6,894 bases of DNA from Prevotellaceae bacterium (GCA_031279735.1 JAITHX010000102.1:1-6894), one strand, 5' to 3'; positions 1 to 6,357 are shown, numbered from the stretch's first letter. Numbers and translations are program-made. The notes: generated by a model from the letters alone, not told the origin.

Positions 1-201
1 GATGACGCGGATGACACAGATTCAAATCCGCGTAAATCTGTAAAATCTGTAAAATCTGTGTCATCTGTGTCATCTGTGTCATCTGTGTCATCTGTGTCAT
101 CTGTGTCATCTGTGTCATCTGTGTGCTAAACATCCCTTAACAGATTTACGCGAATTTAAATCTGTGTAAATCTGTCGAATCCGCGTCATCCGGCGCGCTA
201 A
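1..201. repeat. Fold-back repeat element, cut by the window edge
   Basis: Positions 1-40 and 141-190 are imperfect inverted repeats. GATGACGCGGAT at 1-12 is the reverse complement of 179-190, and CGCGTAAATCTG at 29-40 is the reverse complement of 141-152. The space between them holds the 9-bp minisatellite and the motif ATCTGTGTGCTAA (117-129). Positions 1-22 are identical to 6138-6159, and 117-129 is identical to 6311-6323, which are parts of the two arms of the right-hand hairpin. This flank is therefore a second, diverged copy of the same element, whose left end lies before the window. A further degenerate arm, made of 9-mers such as ATCCGCGTC and ending in GCTAA, fills 160-201. No reading frame is evident here. 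Confidence 0.75.
36..125. repeat. 9-bp tandem minisatellite (ATCTGTGTC), ten units
   Basis: Ten contiguous 9-bp units can be read without gaps. Two are ATCTGTAAA (36-53), seven are ATCTGTGTC (54-116), and one is a closing ATCTGTGTG (117-125). The unit length is a multiple of three, but nothing suggests that the array is translated. The same 9-mer occurs three times in the right arm of the hairpin at 6293-6319 (ATCTGTGTC, ATCTGTCAC, ATCTGTGTG). This array therefore looks like an expanded version of that arm. Identical neighbouring units make copy-number change by slippage likely. Confidence 0.9.
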
Positions 202-244
202 AAACTGCAATAGGAGTTCGTAATTCTCCCAGCGTCCGACAGGC

Positions 245-278
245 AATTCATAATTCATAATTCATAATTCATAATTCA
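245..278. repeat. AATTCAT heptamer array before the operon promoter
   Basis: Four AATTCAT units (245-251, 252-258, 259-265, 266-272) and a partial fifth, AATTCA (273-278), lie directly upstream of the -7 box. The array is preceded by GC-rich GCGTCCGACAGGC (232-244), which recurs with one change beside the heptamers on the other side of the operon (5908-5920). The stretch from 202 to 231 shows nothing recognisable beyond one CGTAATT heptamer inside a short GGAG/CTCC inverted repeat (213-229). Confidence 0.85.
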
Positions 279-284
279 ATTAAT

Positions 285-292
285 TATCTTTG
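285..292 (+). promoter_or_regulatory. Probable Bacteroidota-type -7 promoter element
   Basis: TATCTTTG matches the known Bacteroidota -7 consensus TAnnTTTG. Transcription would start near 297-300, giving a leader of about 20 bases before the ATG at 318. A good -33 TTG/TTTG box is not visible at the expected distance; that position falls inside the AATTCAT repeats (around 262-266). This is the only promoter candidate I can support for the three-gene operon. The placement fits the phylum, but activity is inferred. Confidence 0.6.
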
Positions 293-317
293 CGGCGATA
301 ATGATTGTGTAATTTAA

Positions 318-1556
318 ATGAAAATGTACTGTTGTTTAGTGAGCCTGCTGCTGGCTTTGAACGTATTTGCGGAGGACAAGCGCACTCTCAGGCTTACTCC
401 CGAACAGGCGGAAAGCCTGTTTATGAAACAAAATCTGCAATTGATAGCCGAGCGTATGAACGTCGATATCGTCGATGCCGAAATCGTGCAGTCCGGTCTG
501 TTGCCAAATCCGGAACTGTCGGCCGAACAGATTAATCTGTGGCGAGCGGGACGGGAAAAGCAGTTCAGCGCGGAACTGAGTCTGCTTGTTCAAACGGCGC
601 GCAAACGACGGAAACTCGTTCGCCGCGAACGGGCGTCGCGGGAAATAGCCGTGCAGGAATTTGCCGAAACCCTGCGCGGGCTTCGGGTCGAACTGCGGAA
701 GTCGATCTGCGGGATGGAATATCTTCAGTCCTGCCGGCTGACGCTCGAACGTCAACTCCGGTTGCGCGAACAGCTCATCGACGCTTTCCGCCGACAGGCG
801 ATGCGCGGCAACACTGCGAAAAGCGAACTGTTGCGCCTGCAGTCGTCGGCTCTGGAGCTGGAAAACGAGATCAATGAACTCGAAGTGTCGCTCAACGGGA
901 TGAGTCGAACGCTCAAGTCGCTGCTCAATCTCGCGCCTTCGGTAGAATTGGAGGTGACGACAGGCGACGACGGATTTCATCCCGTCGATCCCGACGCCAT
1001 TTCCCTTTCCCGACTTCAGGACATTGTTGCCGAGCGTCCCGACGTAAAGCGGACGGCGATGGAAGAAAAATATCACGAGCGTTCGCTGGACTACGAAAAG
1101 TCGCTGCGCATCCCCGACATTACCCTCAGCGCCAATTACGACCGTTACGGCGGAGTGTGGAACAATTTCGCCGGCGCGGGGATTCGTTTCGACCTCCCCG
1201 TGTTCAATCGCAATCAGGGGAACATCCGCGCGGCGCGGATAAACGTCGAGAAGAGCAGGCGTCTGTCGGAGCGACAACTCAACGAGGCGCGCCTCGAAAT
1301 TGCCGAAGCCTTCGACAACTACGTCCGCGCCTACAGATTTTACATGAAAGCCAGCGACGACGAACTGCCCGCAAAACTCGACGAAACGCTGGACGCCTGC
1401 ACAAGGAACTTTCTGAACAGAAACATCGGCATACTGGAGTATCTTGACTTCATGTCCGCCTACAAGAGCAACAGAATGACCGTGCTGAAGGCGCGGGAGA
1501 ATCTGATGGCGCGCTTCGCCGAACTTCAACACGCAACCGACAATGCAATTTATTGA
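318..1556 (+). CDS. czcC: TolC-family outer membrane efflux protein (CzcC-like)
   Basis: This is the predicted outer membrane channel of the metal efflux complex, expected to form a trimer that opens the pump to the outside. The 412-aa product starts with a short signal peptide, a hydrophobic stretch at about residues 4-18 ending in Val-Phe-Ala before Glu-Asp. Two outer-membrane-efflux (OEP) repeats follow, at roughly 28-205 and 228-408. Typical family marks are GLLPNPEL (60-67), RPDV (240-243) and FNRNQGN (296-302), the last being characteristic of CzcC/CusC-like channels. Much of the protein is charged, helix-forming and coiled-coil-like, as expected for the periplasmic barrel. Length is normal for the family. 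ATG 318 was chosen because it gives a full signal peptide; ATG 324 is a possible alternative. No clear Shine-Dalgarno sequence precedes it. Its stop (1554-1556) lies 8 bases before the adaptor start, so the genes are probably co-transcribed. The substrate cannot be read from this protein alone. Confidence 0.9.
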   Translation: MKMYCCLVSLLLALNVFAEDKRTLRLTPEQAESLFMKQNLQLIAERMNVDIVDAEIVQSGLLPNPELSAEQINLWRAGREKQFSAELSLLVQTARKRRKLVRRERASREIAVQEFAETLRGLRVELRKSICGMEYLQSCRLTLERQLRLREQLIDAFRRQAMRGNTAKSELLRLQSSALELENEINELEVSLNGMSRTLKSLLNLAPSVELEVTTGDDGFHPVDPDAISLSRLQDIVAERPDVKRTAMEEKYHERSLDYEKSLRIPDITLSANYDRYGGVWNNFAGAGIRFDLPVFNRNQGNIRAARINVEKSRRLSERQLNEARLEIAEAFDNYVRAYRFYMKASDDELPAKLDETLDACTRNFLNRNIGILEYLDFMSAYKSNRMTVLKARENLMARFAELQHATDNAIY

Positions 1557-1564
1557 ATTTCGAT

Positions 1565-2683
1565 ATGATGAATAGTACAAAGCATTTACCCGCATTTTGC
1601 GTTCCTTTCGTCGTTCTTTTCGTCGTTCTCGCCTCGTGTGCGGGCAAACGCGGGAACGAACGGGTTGAAAATCGCGGAGGCGGAGGAGCAGGAGTGTTCA
1701 AGCCCGCGTTTCTGGCGGAAGTGAAAACCGTGAGGGCTGTTTTGAGCAGCCGCGAGGCTGAATTGACCCTCTCCGGCAAAGTGGAATACGATCCCGACAG
1801 AATGGTGCGATACACGTCGCTCGTGAGCGGAACAGTCGAACTCACCCGCTTTTCCATCGGCGACAGGGTGCATAAGGGACAGGAACTGCTCGAACTGCGA
1901 AGCGCGGAAATCAGCGCGATGCTGGCGAACGAATTGTCGCTCGAAGCGGAAATCGAAGTCGCCGAACGCGATTTGCAGCAAAAGCAGGATTTGTTCGACG
2001 ACAGTCTGCTCTCGGAAAAGGAACTCCTCGAATCCAAAGCCAGACTGCGACAGGCGAATGTCGCCCGCGCGAAGGCGAAAGCCGACAGAGCGCCTTTTGC
2101 CGACAAGGGCGACGGACGCTTCGCCGTCGCTTCCCCCATGAACGGTTACATTGTTGACAAACGTGTTGCTTCGGGAAGTCCAGTCGCGCCCGACGGAAAC
2201 CCGCTTTTCGTCGTCGCCGACCTGAGCGTGGTCTGGATAATGGCTAACGTCTATGCCGGCAACCTGTTGTTCGTCGAAGAGGGTATGCCGGTCGAGGTGA
2301 CGGCTCTCTCGTACCCCGGCGAAGTGTTCGCAGGCAGAATCGACGCCATGTCGCAGGTGTTCGACGCTGAGGAAAAAGTGCTGAAGGCGCGAATCGTCAT
2401 GAAGAACGACGGATTGAAATTCAAGCCGGAAATGTCGGTCGTCGTCAGACTCCGGCGGAAAACCGGACAGACCTTGATCGCCGTTCCCTCCGACGCGCTG
2501 ATATTCGACGACAATTCTTACTTCGCGGTGGTGGAAACCGCATCCGGAAAGTTCGAGACGAGAACAGTCGGCTTACAGGGTCATTACAGGGACACGAGCT
2601 ACGTTGCCGAAGGACTGCGCGAGGGCGACAGCGTGGTAGTCAAGCATCAATTGTTGATCTACGCAGGATTGAAAGGAGAGTGA
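1565..2683 (+). CDS. czcB: RND efflux periplasmic adaptor lipoprotein (CzcB-like)
   Basis: This is the membrane fusion protein expected to bridge the inner membrane pump and the outer membrane channel. With ATG 1565 it has 372 residues. The signal peptide ends in a lipobox, Leu-Ala-Ser-Cys, with Cys25 as the lipidation site. The next residues (Ala-Gly-Lys-Arg-Gly) lack the acidic pattern that sends Bacteroidota lipoproteins to the cell surface, so a periplasm-facing position is likely. Domains follow the family order: first lipoyl half about 83-113 (VSGTVELTRFSIGDRVHKG), short alpha-hairpin about 114-174, second lipoyl half about 186-222, beta-barrel about 223-296 and a membrane-proximal domain to the end. 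The mature N-terminus has no histidine- or methionine-rich metal site and is instead a glycine-rich linker. An upstream TTG (1553) overlapping the previous stop is possible, as is ATG 1568; I prefer ATG 1565. The gene ends 3 bases before the pump gene. Confidence 0.9.
   Translation: MMNSTKHLPAFCVPFVVLFVVLASCAGKRGNERVENRGGGGAGVFKPAFLAEVKTVRAVLSSREAELTLSGKVEYDPDRMVRYTSLVSGTVELTRFSIGDRVHKGQELLELRSAEISAMLANELSLEAEIEVAERDLQQKQDLFDDSLLSEKELLESKARLRQANVARAKAKADRAPFADKGDGRFAVASPMNGYIVDKRVASGSPVAPDGNPLFVVADLSVVWIMANVYAGNLLFVEEGMPVEVTALSYPGEVFAGRIDAMSQVFDAEEKVLKARIVMKNDGLKFKPEMSVVVRLRRKTGQTLIAVPSDALIFDDNSYFAVVETASGKFETRTVGLQGHYRDTSYVAEGLREGDSVVVKHQLLIYAGLKGE
2672..2680 (+). promoter_or_regulatory. Strong Shine-Dalgarno site for the pump gene
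   Basis: AAAGGAGAG lies at the very end of the adaptor gene, with AGGAG (2674-2678) eight bases before ATG 2687. It is the only clear Shine-Dalgarno sequence in the operon; the channel and adaptor genes have none. This fixes the pump start and may raise its translation relative to its partners, which is an inference. Confidence 0.8.
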
Positions 2684-2686
2684 AAC

Positions 2687-5600
2687 ATGCATAAATTCGT
2701 AAGAAACATCATCGCCTTTTCACTGAAAAACCATGTGCTCGTGCTGTTTCTGACCGGCGTCATGCTCGTTGCCGGCATCATCGCCTGCCTCAATACCCCC
2801 ATCGAGGCGTATCCCGACGTGACCAACACCCGCGTCAGAATCATCACCCAATGGCACGGACGCAGCGCCGAGGAAGTCGAAAAGTTTATCACTCTGCCCG
2901 TGATGCGCGAAATGAACACCATTCCGCGCAAAACCGACGTGCGTTCCACATCGCTGTTCGGGCTGTCGGTCGTGACTGTCATTTTCGACGACGGAGTTGA
3001 CGATTTCTATGCTCAGCAATATTCCTCCAATCGCATGCAGGGTCTCGAACTGCCCGAAGGAGCTGCATCCTCCATCGAACCCCCGTCGGGCGCCACGGGC
3101 GAGATATATCGCTATGTGCTGAAGAGCGATCTGCCCATTCGCGAAGTGACCGCCGTCAACGAATGGCTTGTAGAGCGCGAACTGCTTTCAGTGCCGGGCG
3201 TGGCGAGCATAGTCAGTTTCGGAGGCGAGGAAAAGATATTCGAAATCAAAGTGAATCCGCTGGAACTGGCAAACTGCGACCTGTCGCCCCTCGATGTTTA
3301 CGAAGCCGTGTCGAAAAGCAACATCAACGTCGGAGGCGATGTGATACGAAAAGGCAGTCAGGCTTTCGTAGTGCGCGGCATCGGCTTGCTCGAGAGCGTG
3401 GACGACATCGAAAACATCCTGATAGAAGTGAAGGGCGGAACTCCCGTCAGAATCCGGCAGGTTGCAAGCGTCGAAATTTCGTCCAAACCCCGTCTCGGAC
3501 AGGTGGGCGTCGATGACTGCGACGACCTGGTGCAGGGAATCGTCGTCATGCTGCGCGGACAGAACCCCGGAAAAGTGATAGCCGACCTGAAAGCGAAAAT
3601 CGCGGAACTGAACGAACGAATACTGCCCGAAAACATACGGATAGAACCGCTGCTCGACCGCACGACGCTGGTGGACGCCACCGTCGCCACCGTGCTGCGC
3701 AATCTGCTGGAGGGCATCGTGCTGGTGTCGATAGTGATATTCGTCTTTCTTTTCAACTGGCGAACGACGCTCATCGTCGCTTCCGTCATTCCGCTATCCT
3801 TTCTGTTTGCCCTCATCATGCTGCACATTCAGGGACTTCCCGCCAATCTCATCTCGATGGGCGCGCTGGATTTCGGACTGTTGCTCGAAGGGACGCTTGT
3901 GATAGTCGAAGTCGTGTTCGTGGCGCTGGCAAAGCGTTCGAGCGAAACCGGCAACGGGAAAACGTTCGCCCGCGCGGCTCGCGGAGGACTGATAAAGAAC
4001 AGTGCCGGAAGCGTTGCCCCGCACATCTTTTTCGCTCAGATCATCCTCGTGGTGGCGCTGTTTCCCGTGTTCTCGTTCAGGAAAGTGGAGGGGAAAATGT
4101 TCGCGCCCCTCGCCTTCACGCTCGGTTACGCCCTGCTCGGTTCGCTGATACTGTCGCTTACCTATGTGCCGGTTCTTTGCAAACTTCTGCTTTCCCGTCC
4201 CGTCGAAGAGAAAACCACTCTCGCGAGCCGACTCCTTACACGCGCCCTCTACCGCCTCTACAGTTTCAGTTCACGCAATCGGCGAACGGCAGTGGCGGGA
4301 TTCTGCATCCTGCTGCTGACATGCGCCCTGCGCTTTCTCTTCTGGGGCACCGAATTTATACCCGGCATGAACGAAGGCGCGATTTACATCCGCGCAACCC
4401 TGCCGAACAGCATCAACCTCGACGAATCCGTGCGTGTCACAAAACAAATGAAACGAAAACTGCGCGCCTTCGACGAAATACAGTTCGTCCTCTCGCAAAC
4501 CGGACGACCGAACGACGGAACCGACCCCACCGGATTTTTCAACATCGAGTTCCACGCACAGCTGAAACCGGAGGGCGAATGGAAGCGCAGCATCGACAAG
4601 GAAGAACTGATAGCCGAAATTAAGGATTCGCTCGACATCTACCCCGGAGTAATCTTCGGCTTCAGTCAGCCGATTCAGGATAATGTCGAAGAATATGTTG
4701 CCGGAGTGAAAAGTTCCCTCGTCATAAAGATATTCGGAAACGACCTGCACCGACTCGAAACGCTTGCCGACCAAACCGCCGCTATCATCCGCAACATTCG
4801 AGGCGTGGAAGACGTCAACGTGTTTCGCAGCATCGGACTACCGGAACTGCAAATCAAACCCGACGAATCGCGCATGGCGCGCTACGCCGTCTCCGTTGCC
4901 GACGCTCAATCGGTGATAGAGATGGCGATAGGCGGAAAAGCCGCCACAAAGTTTTATGAAGGCGAACGAACCTTCGACGTGCGGCTCAGATTCCAGAAGG
5001 AATATCGCGACGACGAGGAAAAGATAGGCAACATCCTTATCCCCACGATGGACGGCAAATATGTGCCGCTGAAGGAAATAGCCGACATATTTTTCGTCAC
5101 CGGCCCGACGTTCGTCTATCGCGAGGGCGGCAGTCGCTACGTGGGCGTAGGGTTCAGCATCCGCGACCGCGACATGGGTTCCACCATAGCCGAAGCTCGG
5201 GAAAAAGTAGAGCGACAGGTAGTCTTGACATCGGAAAACAAGATGGTTTGGGCTGGCGAGTTCGAAAGTCAGCAGCGGGCAACCGCGCGCCTGGCGGTAA
5301 TCGTGCCGGCGGTAATCGTCCTCATCCTCGCGCTGCTCTATCTGAACTTCGGCACAGTGAAGGACACGATGATAGCCGCCTCGACCATACCCTACGCCTT
5401 CATCGGCGGCTTTCTGTCGCTTTGGGCAACCGGCACTGTGTTCGGCATTTCCGCCGGCATAGGATTCATCATCCTCTTCGGAGTGACCGCCATCAACTCT
5501 ATCCTGCTGATAGCCCTGATGAAAAACAAGATGCAGCGCCACCGCGACCTGAACGCCGCAATAGACGAAGCGGTACGCGACCGCATACGTCCCATGCTGA

Positions 5601-5779
5601 TGATCGCCCTCATGGGATCGATGGGGCTGTTGCCCGCCGCCGTGTCGTCGGGCATGGGATCGGAAATACAAAAACCGCTGGCTATAATGATCGTAGGCGG
5701 AATACTTGTCTGCATGGCGCTGTCGTTTGCCGTGCTGCCGCATGTGTTTTACTTCGCCTACAAGAAAATTAAGAATTAA
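2687..5779 (+). CDS. czcA: Heavy-metal efflux RND pump (CzcA/HME family)
   Basis: This is the inner membrane proton-driven pump that would take metal cations from the periplasm or cytoplasm into the channel. The 1030-aa length fits the HME-RND family. The expected layout is present: helix 1 (about 16-35), first periplasmic loop (36-330, with YPDVTN at 42-47 and FGLSVVTV at 91-98), helices 2-6 (about 338-502), helix 7 (about 533-552), second loop (555-860) and helices 8-12 (about 868-1024). Helix 4 carries DFGLLLEGTLVIVE with Asp395, Glu401 and Glu408, matching the proton-relay residues D402, D408 and E415 of C. metallidurans CzcA. The middle Asp is replaced by Glu. At the positions of the CusA Cu(I)-binding methionines (M573, M623, M672, aligned from memory) stand Ile568, Asn619 and Glu669. 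A divalent-metal substrate is therefore more likely than Cu/Ag; which metal is unknown. A strong Shine-Dalgarno sequence precedes it. The last codons and the stop lie inside an AATTAAG heptamer array. Confidence 0.93.
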   Translation: MHKFVRNIIAFSLKNHVLVLFLTGVMLVAGIIACLNTPIEAYPDVTNTRVRIITQWHGRSAEEVEKFITLPVMREMNTIPRKTDVRSTSLFGLSVVTVIFDDGVDDFYAQQYSSNRMQGLELPEGAASSIEPPSGATGEIYRYVLKSDLPIREVTAVNEWLVERELLSVPGVASIVSFGGEEKIFEIKVNPLELANCDLSPLDVYEAVSKSNINVGGDVIRKGSQAFVVRGIGLLESVDDIENILIEVKGGTPVRIRQVASVEISSKPRLGQVGVDDCDDLVQGIVVMLRGQNPGKVIADLKAKIAELNERILPENIRIEPLLDRTTLVDATVATVLRNLLEGIVLVSIVIFVFLFNWRTTLIVASVIPLSFLFALIMLHIQGLPANLISMGALDFGLLLEGTLVIVEVVFVALAKRSSETGNGKTFARAARGGLIKNSAGSVAPHIFFAQIILVVALFPVFSFRKVEGKMFAPLAFTLGYALLGSLILSLTYVPVLCKLLLSRPVEEKTTLASRLLTRALYRLYSFSSRNRRTAVAGFCILLLTCALRFLFWGTEFIPGMNEGAIYIRATLPNSINLDESVRVTKQMKRKLRAFDEIQFVLSQTGRPNDGTDPTGFFNIEFHAQLKPEGEWKRSIDKEELIAEIKDSLDIYPGVIFGFSQPIQDNVEEYVAGVKSSLVIKIFGNDLHRLETLADQTAAIIRNIRGVEDVNVFRSIGLPELQIKPDESRMARYAVSVADAQSVIEMAIGGKAATKFYEGERTFDVRLRFQKEYRDDEEKIGNILIPTMDGKYVPLKEIADIFFVTGPTFVYREGGSRYVGVGFSIRDRDMGSTIAEAREKVERQVVLTSENKMVWAGEFESQQRATARLAVIVPAVIVLILALLYLNFGTVKDTMIAASTIPYAFIGGFLSLWATGTVFGISAGIGFIILFGVTAINSILLIALMKNKMQRHRDLNAAIDEAVRDRIRPMLMIALMGSMGLLPAAVSSGMGSEIQKPLAIMIVGGILVCMALSFAVLPHVFYFAYKKIKN

Positions 5780-5874
5780 GAATTAAGAATTAAGAATTGC
5801 CTGCGGAAATTAAGAATTAAGAATTGCCTGCGGAAATTAAGAATTAAGAATTAAGAATTAAGAATTGCCTGCGG
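5767..5874. repeat. Punctuated AATTAAG heptamer array at the czcA 3' end
   Basis: AATTAAG occurs in runs of four (5767-5794), two (5808-5821) and four (5835-5862). Each run is followed by AATTGCCTGCGG (starting at 5795, 5822 and 5863). The array begins inside czcA and contains its TAA stop (5777-5779). It forms the left outer arm of a quasi-palindrome whose right arm is 6003-6108, where the same heptamers appear reversed. Confidence 0.9.
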
Positions 5875-5875
5875 A

Positions 5876-6002
5876 CATGAGGCCGGATACGGATCGAAAC
5901 TATCCCTGCGTCCTACAGGCAATTTTTAATTTTTAATTCTTAATTCTTAATTGAAATGACCTTCGGACGCAGGGATAGTTTCGATCCGTATCCGGCTTCA
6001 TG
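5876..6002. repeat. 38-bp inverted-repeat core downstream of czcA
   Basis: Arms 5876-5913 and 5965-6002 are complementary over 38 bases with one mismatch (G5881 against T5997, a wobble pair in RNA). The inner 32 bases pair perfectly, beginning GCCGGATACGG at 5882. The 51-base loop holds ACAGGC, AATTTTT and AATTCTT heptamers and CCTTCGG. The stem is much longer than a usual intrinsic terminator and has no directly following U tract. It could still stop or protect the operon transcript, but its main identity is a repeat element. Confidence 0.88.
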
Positions 6003-6003
6003 C

Positions 6004-6108
6004 CCGAAGGCAATTCTTAATTCTTAATTTTTAATTCTTAATTTCCGAAGGCAATTCTTAATTCTTAATTTTTAATTCTTAATTTCCGAAGGCAATTCTT
6101 AATTCTTA
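6004..6108. repeat. 41-bp direct repeat, two and a half copies
   Basis: Two identical 41-bp units (6004-6044, 6045-6085) and a 23-bp partial third (6086-6108) each begin CCGAAGGC. They continue as heptamers AATTCTT, AATTCTT, AATTTTT, AATTCTT and AATTT. On the opposite strand this reads as AATTAAG runs separated by AATTGCCTTCGGA. It therefore mirrors the array at 5767-5874 and forms the right outer arm of the same quasi-palindrome. Confidence 0.9.
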
Positions 6109-6127
6109 GGGATGTGTTAGAAATAAC

Positions 6128-6323
6128 TTAGCACACAGATGACGCGGATGACACAGATTTCAATTACGAATTACGAATTACGAATTACGACCGGCTTCGG
6201 CTGTACGTCAATTACGAATTACGAATTACGACCGGCTTCGGCTGTATGTCCGCAGTCGGGACGTAATTCGTAATTCGTAATTCGTAATTGAAATCTGTGT
6301 CATCTGTCACATCTGTGTGCTAA
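6128..6323. repeat. Palindromic element with 62-base inverted arms
   Basis: Arms 6128-6189 and 6262-6323 are complementary apart from a 5-base bubble (6142-6146 against 6305-6309). From outside inward each arm holds TTAGCACACAGATG, three 9-mers related to the minisatellite at 36-125, and exactly four AATTACG heptamers (6162-6189, mirrored 6262-6289). The ends read TTAG...CTAA. There is no coding capacity, and I see no convincing target-site duplication. A non-autonomous, MITE-like element or a genome-wide palindromic repeat is possible. The 14-A run at 6322-6335 begins at its right end. Parts of its arms recur at 1-22 and 117-129. Confidence 0.88.
6169..6250. repeat. 41-bp tandem duplication inside the palindrome
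   Basis: Units 6169-6209 and 6210-6250 differ at one base (C6206 against T6247). Each has three AATTACG heptamers followed by ACCGGCTTCGGCTGTACGTC or its variant. The GC-rich part can form a small stem closed by a C(UUCG)G tetraloop in RNA. The duplication extends from the left heptamer arm into the loop of the hairpin. Confidence 0.88.
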
Positions 6324-6357
6324 AAAAAAAAAAAACCGAACGGCATCCCTTTTTAAG

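Noticed and set aside
305..535. Upstream TTG-started frame overlapping the channel gene
   Set aside because: Different frame from the signal peptide and OEP domains, and it stops at 535; no support as a gene.
1553..1555. TTG start for the adaptor overlapping the channel stop
   Set aside because: It adds only four residues before Met-Met; ATG 1565 gives a normal lipoprotein signal and ATG starts are far more usual.
336..1595. Long - strand open frame (419 codons) opposite the channel gene
   Set aside because: It is the antisense shadow of a clear TolC-family gene; its translation shows no domain, and codon choice of a G+C-rich gene leaves the opposite frame open.
1450..2139. - strand open frame of 229 codons opposite the adaptor gene
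   Set aside because: The translation is low-complexity Ser/Ala/Arg-rich, and the + strand frame has full domain structure.
4838..5743. - strand open frame of 301 codons opposite the pump gene
   Set aside because: His/Tyr/Gly-rich shadow translation with no family features; the pump is conserved throughout this part.
1..6323. Composite transposon carrying the metal operon
   Set aside because: The flanking elements encode no transposase, and no target-site duplication can be seen; kept only as a hypothesis in the findings.
6322..6350. Intrinsic terminator for a leftward transcript using the 14-A run
   Set aside because: On the - strand this gives a long U tract, but the only preceding inverted repeat is CCG/CGG with a two-base loop, too small to be a terminator hairpin.
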